Of a stretch of DNA of 64,000 nt, positions 37,211 to 45,993 are shown in pieces. Within the stretch, counting starts at the first letter, position 1. Each line of letters begins with the position of its first letter. The notes under the pieces were generated by a model. It saw nothing but the letters and a program-made list of their open reading frames with translations, was not told where the DNA came from and made no database searches. This stretch comes from Phycisphaerales bacterium (lineage in GTDB: Bacteria > Planctomycetota > Phycisphaerae > Phycisphaerales > UBA1924). The translations under genes and the position numbers were made by a program. The stretch spans positions 682,001 through 746,000 of the forward strand of contig JAJDDN010000008.1 of the NCBI GenBank assembly GCA_029260295.1. The letters run 5' to 3'.

Positions 37211-38506
37211 TCACGGCGATACGCCCGCCGATTCTTGCATTGAACTCGATTGCTTGGCCTCAAAGATTGATGGGTCGGTGTGGTAGACCTTGTCCACCAA
37301 CAGATCGCCATAGAGCACGGGGATGGTTACCCGAACCAAGATTGTGTACATCAGTAACCCAAACGCCCAGATCCCGGTGCAGACCAAGACTTCATTGAGC
37401 GTGGGGACATATTCGACGATCTCGCCTAGGGGGGAAGGGATGAAGGCGGGGACAATGAGGCCCATGCCTTTTTCTATCCAGATCCCAACGATCATCGCGA
37501 GGCATGCCGCATTGAGAATCCAGCGGTTTCTGCTTGCCGGGGTGAGTAGCGCGATGAGTGCGAATGTATTGAGTGCGATTGCTGACCAGATCCAGGGAAC
37601 AAGTGCGGAGTGGCCATGGAGCCCAAAGAAGAGGTACTTAGCAGAGACCGAGTGGGAAGTCCCTGTGTAGAACTCGGTGAAGACTTCGGAGCCGAGCAGG
37701 AACATATTGATACCAAGGGCCACGGTAACGATCCCTTTGAGGGTTGAGATCGCTTTATCTGAGACGGGGTACCCGGTGCTGGCCTTGATGACCTGGAGAG
37801 TTAAAATAATGAGTGCGGGGCCCGCGGCAAATGCGGAGGCGAGAAATCTTGGGGCGATGACTGCGCTGTTCCAGAAGGGACGAGCACCTAGGCCCGAGTA
37901 GAGGAAGGCCGTGACCGTGTGGATACTGATGGCCCAAGCGATGGCAACGAACACGAAGGGGATATAGAACTTCTTGGTTGGCGTCCGCTTGTTGTAGGCA
38001 CACCAGATGAGATAGCCGCAGATGTGGAGGTTAAGAAGGAGGTAGCCGTTGAGGGCGATGACATCCCAAGTGAGGATCGAAATCGGGAAGTTGAAGCGGA
38101 GGAGCATGTGGTGGAAGCGGTCGGGGCGTCCGAGGTCTGCGGTAATAAAGAGCAGACACATGATGATTGCGACAACTGCTAGGAGCTCACCGAAGATCAC
38201 GAGGTTGTGAAGATCTTTATTCTTGTAGACATAGACCGGGATGACGAGCATCACCGCCGCAGCCGCGATGCCGACGAGATAGGTAAAGTTAGCAATGTAG
38301 AGTCCCCACGAGACTTGGTCGGTCATGCCTGTGGTCACAAGCCCTTGAACGAACTGCTTGGCGTAGGCGTTGAGCCCGAAGAGCGCAACGACCGAGAGAA
38401 GGAACATCCATGTGTAGTATTTCCAGTCGCCGACGAAACTCAGGCGGAAGCAGCGATAGAGAAACCGGGGGTATTCTCTGGCGAACTCTTTGATTGAATC
38501 GCTCAT
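37211..38506 (-). CDS. NrfD/PsrC/DsrP-type quinone-interacting membrane protein
   Basis: Polytopic inner-membrane protein of 431 residues with about ten helices. It shows the family pattern near helices 3-4, LLFITADLGRPDRFHHMLLR, where the Asp/Arg region lies by the quinone site. Such proteins exchange electrons between the quinone pool and a peripheral four-cluster Fe-S subunit, here encoded directly upstream with overlapping ATGA (38503-38506). Order (cytochrome, Fe-S, NrfD) resembles DsrJOP, Qrc and the core of alternative complex III rather than formate-nitrite NrfABCD. The partner enzyme appears to be the octahaem protein encoded next. Confidence 0.9.
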   Translation of the reverse strand: MSDSIKEFAREYPRFLYRCFRLSFVGDWKYYTWMFLLSVVALFGLNAYAKQFVQGLVTTGMTDQVSWGLYIANFTYLVGIAAAAVMLVIPVYVYKNKDLHNLVIFGELLAVVAIIMCLLFITADLGRPDRFHHMLLRFNFPISILTWDVIALNGYLLLNLHICGYLIWCAYNKRTPTKKFYIPFVFVAIAWAISIHTVTAFLYSGLGARPFWNSAVIAPRFLASAFAAGPALIILTLQVIKASTGYPVSDKAISTLKGIVTVALGINMFLLGSEVFTEFYTGTSHSVSAKYLFFGLHGHSALVPWIWSAIALNTFALIALLTPASRNRWILNAACLAMIVGIWIEKGMGLIVPAFIPSPLGEIVEYVPTLNEVLVCTGIWAFGLLMYTILVRVTIPVLYGDLLVDKVYHTDPSIFEAKQSSSMQESAGVSP

Positions 38507-39522
38507 GCGTCACCGCCGTTCACTGGATTGGTCGGGTTCGTTTCGTTGATCGGATCACGCTCGTCGAAGTAATAGAAGAATCTTGGGAGGGTCCCTACTT
38601 CTTGCTTGAGGACAAAGACGCGTTTGGATTCGAGGATCTTGCGGACCTCTGAGTTTGGATCGAGTACATTGCCGAACTTGCGGGCGCCGGTAGGGCAGAC
38701 TTCAAGACACGCGGGCATCTTGCCCTGACGGGTGCGGTGGAGACAGAAGTGACATTTCTCCATCACGCCTTTTTCACGCGGGCGGTTGGAAAGGTAGCTC
38801 ATGTCCGGGTTGATCTTGTCTTTGGGGATCGAAGGCGTGGCAAAGTTAAACCTGCGGGCCCAGTACGGGCACGCCGCTTCGCAATACCGGCAACCGATGC
38901 ACCAGTCGTAGTCGATGACGGTGATTCCATCTGGCTCTTGCCATGTTGCCTCGACCGGGCAGACCTTGACACATGGCGGGTTGGCACACTGGTGGCACTG
39001 GATCGGCATGTAGTAGTGGTCTTCTGAGGGAACAGTCGCGCGTTCGTAGTGGTGGTTGCCCTGCTCAATATCCGTGGTGCCACGGGGCATTTCCAATACT
39101 CGGATGTACTGGATCTCAGGGCTGCGGGACTGGTTGTTTTCTTCCACGCATGCATGGACACACTTGCGGCAGCCTATACAGCGGGTCAGGTTGAGAGCGT
39201 AAACGAACTCTACGCCGTCCATTGGTTTGTAATCACGGATTTCTGGTCGGACCTCGTATCGTTTCTCGACTGCATTGGAAATCCGTTCCAATGCGGCGGC
39301 CATGTCTTGGCCGTCCATTTCTTTGTAGTGTTTTTGGAGGAATCTGTCGACGGAGAACTCATCGGTATCGGTCAGCTCCCGAAGAGGGCTCAATGAGGCG
39401 GCGATCGCGGCTACGGCCCCTGTTGCGGCTGTCCCGGTACGCAGGAAGCTGCGGCGTGTCATGCCTGGACGGGCCGCGTAATCGCGGGTCTTCTCAGGCT
39501 GGTTCATGATGGGTAACTGCAT
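38503..39522 (-). CDS. Tat-exported four-cluster ferredoxin subunit (NrfC/DsrO/HybA-like)
   Basis: Protein of 339 residues. A twin-arginine signal (TRRSFLRTG, RR at about 23-24) precedes the hydrophobic stretch, so the folded protein is exported. Sixteen cysteines form four [4Fe-4S] motifs: CIGCRKCVHAC, CHQCANPPCVKVC, CIGCRYCEAAC and CHFC-x11-CLEVC. The start is ATG 39522, which overlaps the stop of the tetrahaem gene as TAATG and has GGGAG upstream. It would wire the NrfD-type membrane subunit to the cytochromes. Confidence 0.92.
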   Translation of the reverse strand: MQLPIMNQPEKTRDYAARPGMTRRSFLRTGTAATGAVAAIAASLSPLRELTDTDEFSVDRFLQKHYKEMDGQDMAAALERISNAVEKRYEVRPEIRDYKPMDGVEFVYALNLTRCIGCRKCVHACVEENNQSRSPEIQYIRVLEMPRGTTDIEQGNHHYERATVPSEDHYYMPIQCHQCANPPCVKVCPVEATWQEPDGITVIDYDWCIGCRYCEAACPYWARRFNFATPSIPKDKINPDMSYLSNRPREKGVMEKCHFCLHRTRQGKMPACLEVCPTGARKFGNVLDPNSEVRKILESKRVFVLKQEVGTLPRFFYYFDERDPINETNPTNPVNGGDA

Positions 39523-40232
39523 TAGTGATCTCCCCCGTGTCCTGTATCGCCGTCGGATCCATGGCCTTGGCCCTCCTTGAGACGCCATCGCTGAAGCGGG
39601 TTGCGTTCATCGATGATGTCTAGGGCACCGCTCTGCTTGCCCATCCGGAGCGTGTTTGGCCCGGGGAGTGGTGGCATCGGGTCATATGCAGGGCTGTGAG
39701 GATCGTGGCACTGCGTACATGAAAGCTTGATTGCAGGACCCAAGTCGGTGTTCCAATATCCAATGGTCTTGCCGTGTACGCCTTTTTGCCAGTCCCGGTA
39801 GATTGGGCCATGGCATTGAGCACAGAGTTGCTCAACATGATCAAACCCGATTGTTTCATCATTCCGGAGCGTCAGTTTTTCTCGATCAGTCAAATCATGG
39901 CAGTTCAAACAGACATCATTGGACCCATGCGAAAGCTTGATATCCATGTGCTGAACCAGCCCCCTCTTTGGATCACGCGTTTTCATATCAATGAAGTGAC
40001 AGTGATTACAACGCATCTCCATTGATTCCAACACGATAATCGGCGGATCGGTAAGAGCAACACGCCAAACACCTGGGACGATCTGTTGTGCACGGACTGC
40101 AGGCGAGTTGTTCTGAGGCACTTCTGTGGCGGTGCCGGTCATAAACAAAGCGACGGCAGTGATCAGAAATCCGATCCCTACGAAATATCCTGCTACAGGA
40201 ATTTTGTTCTCATTTTCATCCGTTCGGGGCAT
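39522..40232 (-). CDS. Membrane-anchored tetrahaem cytochrome c
   Basis: Protein of 236 residues with one N-terminal membrane helix (about 14-34, VAGYFVGIGFLITAVALFM) and four CXXCH sites: CNHCH, CLNCH, CAQCH, CTQCH. The C-terminal tail is His/Gly/Asp-rich (GHGSDGDTGHGGDH). It is the first gene of the module and would carry electrons between the Fe-S/NrfD unit and a periplasmic partner such as the octahaem protein. AGGA 9 bases upstream supports ATG 40232 over the frame start at 40280. I do not find a precise family name for it. Confidence 0.85.
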   Translation of the reverse strand: MPRTDENENKIPVAGYFVGIGFLITAVALFMTGTATEVPQNNSPAVRAQQIVPGVWRVALTDPPIIVLESMEMRCNHCHFIDMKTRDPKRGLVQHMDIKLSHGSNDVCLNCHDLTDREKLTLRNDETIGFDHVEQLCAQCHGPIYRDWQKGVHGKTIGYWNTDLGPAIKLSCTQCHDPHSPAYDPMPPLPGPNTLRMGKQSGALDIIDERNPLQRWRLKEGQGHGSDGDTGHGGDH

Positions 40233-40323
40233 GATCGATCGTCCTTCTGATGGAACTCCAAACCCAATTGCCGACATCACTCTCCTTTATCATACTTACC
40301 GTACAACTAGAATTTCTACGCTT

Positions 40324-40351
40324 TAGCGATAAATTTATCCCTTTATCGCTA
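40324..40351 (-). promoter_or_regulatory. Palindromic operator candidate upstream of the HAO-like module
   Basis: TAGCGATAAA at 40324-40333 and its exact complement TTTATCGCTA at 40342-40351 form a 10-bp dyad with an 8-base spacer. Inside it GATAAATTTATC (40328-40339) is itself a perfect palindrome, and another TTTATC lies at 40286-40291. The site is about 90 bases before the tetrahaem start codon, fitting a regulator of the whole module. Confidence 0.6.
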
Positions 40352-40658
40352 TTGAGATCGGTTCTCATCATACGAATTGTCACCTGAGATGGACATAAAT
40401 ACATTTATTTCAAGACTCTCCGTCTTATCAATCCCCCACCGCTTATCTATTATATACAACTAAATTGATTATTTGTTATGGATTTGTTTAGGCAATTACT
40501 GCGACAGCAGAATCTGCTTGTCCACAAAGGGCCTCCATTTTGACCTGGTTTCGCAGCAGCATTGAACTTATTCACAACGAATTGAAAGACAAATAGCTGT
40601 GATTCATTGAATCTGAGGCTTGTTTCTTGGCCCTGAAACTGACGAGCATCCACTGGAC
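40352..40658. other. Intergenic region between the cytochrome module and the dockerin gene terminator
   Basis: About 300 bases, AT-rich toward 40380-40480. It likely carries the promoter of the minus-strand cytochrome operon. No gene is supported. Confidence 0.4.
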
Positions 40659-40697
40659 AATTAAAGCGAGCCGGCATCTGTATTGATGCCGGCTCGC
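40659..40697 (-). terminator. Terminator of the dockerin-tailed surface protein gene
   Basis: Perfect 13-bp stem (40666-40678 with 40685-40697, loop TGTATT) followed on the minus strand by TTTAATT. It lies about 55 bases after the stop codon at 40753. Confidence 0.8.
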
Positions 40698-40752
40698 GAG
40701 AGGCCTTGAGGTGTATCAGCCCACATGATGAATACAAACATGTGGCATTGGC

Positions 40753-43116
40753 TTATGGACAACCAGATTCAAATGCACTCAGGAATCCTGCAATATCAAA
40801 GAAATCAAACTGGCCATCGTTGGTGAAATCTGCGATCGGATCCTGCACTCCAAAGGCCGTTAGGAAAGTGGAGATGTCGAAGAAATCAAGATCGCCATCA
40901 GCGTTTAAATCAGCACGGCAGGTCACCAGAACATCGATATGATCCTCATACATAACAGCAACCGCGCTCTGCCCGAGTTCCAGCCCAGTGTAATCAATGT
41001 TCGTAAATGAACCAGAAACGGTTTGGGCGGTCAGGATAGTAAATACATCTCCTAGCGAAACAGAGAACCCGTCAATCAATCCAACTTCAAGAGTTCCGGA
41101 CACGCTTGCTGAACCGAGCACTTGTAGCTGATCATGTTCAATGCCGTTGTTGTCGCCGGCAAGATCGATCCGAAGCTTCGAGGTACTCGCCAAAGTGAGG
41201 CTCGCGACAGATGCCTGTCCTACGCCTTCGAAGAAATCACCGAACGATATCGCCCCATGATTCACAAGCCCGACATTCTGAAGATCCGCTCCGCTGGTCA
41301 TGTTCATCGTTTTAGCTGTATGAACCGCGACAATGGAGCCATCGCCTGAAAACTGGGCACCGGCATCAACCCGAGAGTGCCCGTCTATTTCCAGTGCTCC
41401 AGAGATGGTGTTTACACCCGTATCAACAAACCGGACCCAATCTGCGCTATTGGCGCCAGATGCCCGGAGTTGCGATGTGCCCTGAGTCGAAAAATCTGCA
41501 CCCAATATGAGCCCCAAGCCTCGGAGTCTTCCCGAGTTCATAGAGAGCTGTGACGGGACTCCCTCTAGTGCTCCAAAGATAATGCCACCGTTGGTTTCGA
41601 GCACTTCTCGGATGCCCGCCCCGTCACCAACATACATATCGCCGCCAAAGAACTGGTATCCACCAGAGTTATGCGACGAGGAGAGATCTCCCAACTCGGC
41701 ACGGATCACCCCACGCGTTGCAAGATCAAACCCGCCCAGGTTCAGATGATCGAAGGCCAGCGTGCTGCCGTCCGCAATGATGGTGCCATAGTTGAGCACT
41801 ACCGGCGTAATCGATCCACTCCCTTGGATCAAAGATTCGTTCTCAAGAATCCGCCCATGAATCGTGCCGCCATCTAGATTGATGGTGCCGGTTGAGTTTG
41901 TCCATCTGACCATCGGGACTGTTTGCATGACATCGAGCGTGCCATCAATATTGAGCACCGAGTCAAAGTCATTGGACCCGAACCGTTCGATGAACTCGAC
42001 ATCAAGCACGAGCGATGAACCTGAAGCGATGTTCACGGTCATCGCACCAAACCCGTCGAGATCAAACTGACCGCCAACCCCTGTGTCGATGGTGGTCGTG
42101 CCCCCATTGACATTGAGTGTCGTTGAGTTGACTCCGAAACGGATAAGCGCCCCGTCGTCGTTGATCGGAGAGACGCTCAGCGAATCAAAGATAATGCTCG
42201 TCGCATCAATATTCAGTTCGCTGTCACTCCCCATCTCTCCCGTTCCACGCAGCGCGATAAACGGTGCCCGCAACACACTCTGGCGATTGATCGTCATTGA
42301 TCCGTACAGATCGATGACTGGGGCATCAAGGACCGCATGGTCAGGGCCGGCCACTACCCCACCAAACAGACTCACATCAGAGTTCTGCGAACCCACAATA
42401 GCGTTCTCGCTCAGAATTGTCGAATCGCTTGAGATACTGAGCGATCCACCAACCGAACCCCTGTATGGTATTTGGATATCAATGGTCGTCCCAGGCCACG
42501 CGATCAGGGCCGAATCTGGACTCGTCAAGTCGAGGCGTGAAGTGCTCGACTGCGTTCGCGAGATGAGGATGGTATCACCATTGGCCCCTCCAATATCTGC
42601 CCAGATCGCGCCGTGGACAATATCAAGATCACCGGTCGTCGAGTTCATCTCAATAGTCCCGACGCCAAGTATCGCACTCCCCAGTTCGATTGAAACTGAA
42701 TCATCAAACTGCGCAAGCCCATCGTTCAATATCAGAAACGCACCGTTCCTGATGAGCAGTGAATCTGTATCAAAGTCATTCAAAGCCGCAGTCTCATTGA
42801 CCACCAGCGTAGAACTGCCGCCATTGATCTGCGTATCGCCATTGACAAACATCGAGAACCCATGGCTGTACACGCCCGCACCGTTCAGGATATTGAGTGT
42901 TCCCGTGACCGTATTAGCGGCCAAAAGCACCTCGACAGAGTTGCCAGAAACGGTCGCTGAATCAACGATCGAGTTCGGGTACTGACCCGCAGGCCCGAAC
43001 CACAGATTGTCGTTATCCCAATCGCCACTCCCCCCCGCCCAGTTAAAGATATCTGCTGATGCGGCCGTGCCCGTTACCGCGATCATCGTCAGTATGAGTG
43101 TTGATTTGTGTGTCAT
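40753..43116 (-). CDS. Large exported beta-helix-like protein with dockerin-type C-terminus
   Basis: Exported protein of 787 residues. A signal peptide (about 1-20, ending TAASA) is followed by FNWAGGSGDWDNDNLWFGP, the start of the repeats found in autotransporter-like and planctomycete surface proteins. The body is low in Cys and Lys, rich in Gly/Ser/Asn/Ile, and consistent with a long beta-solenoid. The C-terminus holds two EF-hand-like loops, DLNADGDLDFFDISTFLTAF and DFTNDGQFDFFDIAGFLSAF, and ends ESGCP, the dockerin-like ending common in Phycisphaerae. GAGGAAAA upstream supports ATG 43116. No cohesin is encoded nearby. It is probably a cell-surface or secreted structural or adhesion protein. 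Confidence 0.8.
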   Translation of the reverse strand: MTHKSTLILTMIAVTGTAASADIFNWAGGSGDWDNDNLWFGPAGQYPNSIVDSATVSGNSVEVLLAANTVTGTLNILNGAGVYSHGFSMFVNGDTQINGGSSTLVVNETAALNDFDTDSLLIRNGAFLILNDGLAQFDDSVSIELGSAILGVGTIEMNSTTGDLDIVHGAIWADIGGANGDTILISRTQSSTSRLDLTSPDSALIAWPGTTIDIQIPYRGSVGGSLSISSDSTILSENAIVGSQNSDVSLFGGVVAGPDHAVLDAPVIDLYGSMTINRQSVLRAPFIALRGTGEMGSDSELNIDATSIIFDSLSVSPINDDGALIRFGVNSTTLNVNGGTTTIDTGVGGQFDLDGFGAMTVNIASGSSLVLDVEFIERFGSNDFDSVLNIDGTLDVMQTVPMVRWTNSTGTINLDGGTIHGRILENESLIQGSGSITPVVLNYGTIIADGSTLAFDHLNLGGFDLATRGVIRAELGDLSSSHNSGGYQFFGGDMYVGDGAGIREVLETNGGIIFGALEGVPSQLSMNSGRLRGLGLILGADFSTQGTSQLRASGANSADWVRFVDTGVNTISGALEIDGHSRVDAGAQFSGDGSIVAVHTAKTMNMTSGADLQNVGLVNHGAISFGDFFEGVGQASVASLTLASTSKLRIDLAGDNNGIEHDQLQVLGSASVSGTLEVGLIDGFSVSLGDVFTILTAQTVSGSFTNIDYTGLELGQSAVAVMYEDHIDVLVTCRADLNADGDLDFFDISTFLTAFGVQDPIADFTNDGQFDFFDIAGFLSAFESGCP

Positions 43117-43229
43117 GGTGTTTTCCTCTTCCGTATGCGTGTTGTTCAGTTCGTTCGTCGAATGATGTTGATGAAGAATTCCTCTTCTTCGTCGAATCTG
43201 ATTCAATGACCAAATCCCACTGATATGGC

Positions 43230-43262
43230 CCCCCTTCAATGCGAGGAACGCATTGAAGGGGG
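43230..43262. repeat. Long hairpin between the kinase and dockerin genes
   Basis: Perfect 14-bp inverted repeat, 43230-43243 with 43249-43262, loop AGGAA. There is no T-run on either side, so it is either a weak terminator for the kinase gene or a stabilising hairpin in the leader of the dockerin gene. Confidence 0.6.
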
Positions 43263-43305
43263 ACGCAAAATCTAAAATTATTTCATTGATTGATCAAATG
43301 CAATA

Positions 43306-45993
43306 TTAGAGTGTGTTTTTTGCACTCTCAAGAAACTCCCGCAACGCCTGGGCCCCATCCAAATCCCCAATAGATTCCAGAACACTCACAAACTCATCCC
43401 CAACATCAAAGTAGAGTGATGACGATGGTTCCAGCCGTCTGAAGATCGTTACCCCGCGTTGAGCCTCAATATCCGCTTTTTGTAGCTGCTTGAGTATCAC
43501 ATGCGCCTTTGCGAGAAGAAGAATCGATTCAGATTCTCGTAAGCTGTTCGCTTTGACAATCTCCAAGGCCGCGATCGCCTCGCCCTGTGCCCCCTCACCG
43601 TTGCCGAGTTCAATATAGCATTTAGCGATATTCATATGTGCAACTGCATTAAACACATGCCCCGCGCTCCATTGCCTAGCGCGATCATCACGCACCTGAA
43701 GCAACAACATGAGCGCCTCGTCAACCCGCCCTGCCCGCAGGTAGTGCTCGCCCAGCACAGAGCATGTCCCCGTGTGAGAGGTACTCGACGCCCCGAACCT
43801 CGCACGGTACCCACGCTCGCATTCTTCAAGCAAACGGATCGCTTCCTCCGGGTCTTTGAGCTTCCCGAGCAAGTTCGCGTAGGTCCGCATGCTGCTCAAT
43901 GTTGTTGGGTGCTCGAGGCCCAAAATTCTGCGTGCCGGCTCGTACGCCCTGTAGAGCAGATCAAGCGTTTCCTCGCTGGGGTCATTGCCCATCCGCAACG
44001 CCGCATAGTGACCAAGCCGATTGAATGTAGCGCTGTGATCAGGGCCATAGATCTCATTGCTGAGGTCGTAGGCCCTTTTTCGGATTCCCAATTCTTCGGC
44101 AGGGTGAAACGCGAATGAATACAAATTCCCGAGCGATGAGAGCACCTTGAGATGCTCCCTGGGGTCTGCATCGGGATCCGATTCGAAAGACAAAAGAATA
44201 GCGTTGAGTTCCTCAATCGTATCACTCGTGCGGATGCGGATACTCTGGTACAACGGATCTGATGGATTGAGCAACGCTTGGGCGTCTTGATTGAGCCGCT
44301 CGCTCAGCTTGGTCATCCCACTCCTCCCGTTGGAAACGATGATGTCCAGCAGGCTCATCCGAATCTCGATCGCCTCCCGGCAAGGGCCTCCGTGATACCG
44401 TTCGGCCAGCTCCGCCGCCCGCTCAAACGCCCCCATTGCCTCGTCATGAGCCCCGATCTCGCTGTACACCATACCGATTAGCCGGAGCGTGGTGTACTGA
44501 GTTTCAATATCCAGATCTTCGCGTTCTGTCAGCCGCTCAGAAGCTATATCAAACACCTCACGCACCGTGATGTCACGCCCATGGCTCACATTTGGATCGA
44601 TCACCGCGAGCATATCCTCAAGCAGAAACCGATTCACAAACTCAGCCCGCAAGAGCTGACGCTCTGAATCCGCAAGCGCCGTTCGCGCAATATCCCCACT
44701 CGTCGTCGCTCGGCTAAAGCCAACCCCAAGCCCAACCCCACCAGTGATCAACGCGATCACTGCAATACTCGCAAATGCAGAGGACATCTTGTGCCTCAGC
44801 ACAAACTTGGTGCTCCGGTACACAATCCCTGCATCTTTTGCGAGCACCGGCCGCCCGTCAAGGTACCGTCGCAGGTCCTCGGACATTGCGGCCGCGGATT
44901 GGTATCGCATATCCGGGTCAGTGGCGATCGCTTTGAGCACAATCCGATCGAGATCCCCCTTGAGTTCGCGTGAGAGTACAATGTTTTTGTGAGTGGCATC
45001 ATCAACCAGTCCGCTCGGGCGGGTACCCGAATTTGATCGTTTGGTGCCGATACTCCCATGGGGCACCTTGCCGGTCAGGGTCTCGCACAGGAGCACGCCC
45101 AGTGCATACACATCGATCCTGATATCAATGTCTCCATCGCCGCTGCGTTGCTCCGGGCTCATGTACCGCGGTGTTCCGAGGCGACGCCCCGCCAGCGTAT
45201 GGGTTTCGACGACGCCGTCTTCGAGCAACTTTGCAATCCCGAAATCAATCACACGCGGACGGGCTTGGTGGTTGTAACTTTCCACAAGAACATTCGCCGG
45301 CTTGAGGTCCCTGTGAATCACCGCACGCTGGTGCGCGTGATGAACCGCGTCACAAACCTGTTCAATAAGACGAGCCCGATCACGGGTTGGGATCGTTTGC
45401 TTTTGGCAATATTCGACTATGGGAACCCCTTCTATCAGGTCCATCGCAACAAACGGTCGGCTGTCATGATCGATTCCAGCGTCAATGACTCGTGCGATTC
45501 CCTCGTGATTCATGCGGGCGAGAACCGAAGCTTCGGATTGGAATCGTGCGACCATTTCCGGGGTTGCAAGATCCGTCCGAAGAAGCTTTATAGCCACCGC
45601 ACGCTGAACAGGGACGAGCTGCTGGGCCCGGTAGACAACACCGAAGCCGCCTCTTCCGATCTCTTCGTAGACTCGGTAGCCATCAATAATGGGGGGCGTG
45701 ACTTTGGAGCCAATATTTTGCTCATAGTCACCTGATAGTGCATTGAATCCGTCGGATTCGCATAGCAATCCGGTATCAGCTCGATGATGAGCATCCATAA
45801 GCAACTTGGCCGCGCTTGCAACGGCCGAGCTTGCAGACCCGATCGCTTCGTCGGCTATTGAGATGATTTGCTGGGAACTCGTGGCGCTCGAATGGCCCGC
45901 TTCATCGGCATCTAGAAGTAGCCCAAAGAGCTCCTTTACCTCAATCCTCTGGGATGCATTTAAACTGGATTTTGCATCGTTAGTAGGATCCAT
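43306..45993 (-). CDS. Membrane Ser/Thr protein kinase with C-terminal TPR sensor region
   Basis: Protein of about 895 residues. A PknB-type kinase domain occupies about 105-385: glycine loop GRGGFGVVYRA, Lys in VAIKLLR, catalytic HRDLKPANVLV, DFGIAKLL and SPEQRSGDGDIDIRIDVYALG. A single membrane helix (about 405-425, SSAFASIAVIALITGGVGLG) is followed by some 450 residues of TPR repeats that would lie outside the inner membrane. The ATG at 45993 lies inside the last codons of the ECF sigma gene, so translation is coupled. Such ECF-kinase pairs in planctomycetes are thought to form a signalling unit in which the kinase activates the sigma factor; that is known for related groups, not shown here. 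Confidence 0.93.
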   Translation of the reverse strand: MDPTNDAKSSLNASQRIEVKELFGLLLDADEAGHSSATSSQQIISIADEAIGSASSAVASAAKLLMDAHHRADTGLLCESDGFNALSGDYEQNIGSKVTPPIIDGYRVYEEIGRGGFGVVYRAQQLVPVQRAVAIKLLRTDLATPEMVARFQSEASVLARMNHEGIARVIDAGIDHDSRPFVAMDLIEGVPIVEYCQKQTIPTRDRARLIEQVCDAVHHAHQRAVIHRDLKPANVLVESYNHQARPRVIDFGIAKLLEDGVVETHTLAGRRLGTPRYMSPEQRSGDGDIDIRIDVYALGVLLCETLTGKVPHGSIGTKRSNSGTRPSGLVDDATHKNIVLSRELKGDLDRIVLKAIATDPDMRYQSAAAMSEDLRRYLDGRPVLAKDAGIVYRSTKFVLRHKMSSAFASIAVIALITGGVGLGVGFSRATTSGDIARTALADSERQLLRAEFVNRFLLEDMLAVIDPNVSHGRDITVREVFDIASERLTEREDLDIETQYTTLRLIGMVYSEIGAHDEAMGAFERAAELAERYHGGPCREAIEIRMSLLDIIVSNGRSGMTKLSERLNQDAQALLNPSDPLYQSIRIRTSDTIEELNAILLSFESDPDADPREHLKVLSSLGNLYSFAFHPAEELGIRKRAYDLSNEIYGPDHSATFNRLGHYAALRMGNDPSEETLDLLYRAYEPARRILGLEHPTTLSSMRTYANLLGKLKDPEEAIRLLEECERGYRARFGASSTSHTGTCSVLGEHYLRAGRVDEALMLLLQVRDDRARQWSAGHVFNAVAHMNIAKCYIELGNGEGAQGEAIAALEIVKANSLRESESILLLAKAHVILKQLQKADIEAQRGVTIFRRLEPSSSLYFDVGDEFVSVLESIGDLDGAQALREFLESAKNTL

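Noticed and set aside
42083-42985. A 300-codon plus-strand frame across the dockerin-tailed protein gene
   Set aside because: Antisense shadow of a repetitive coding sequence; no ribosome site and no domain.
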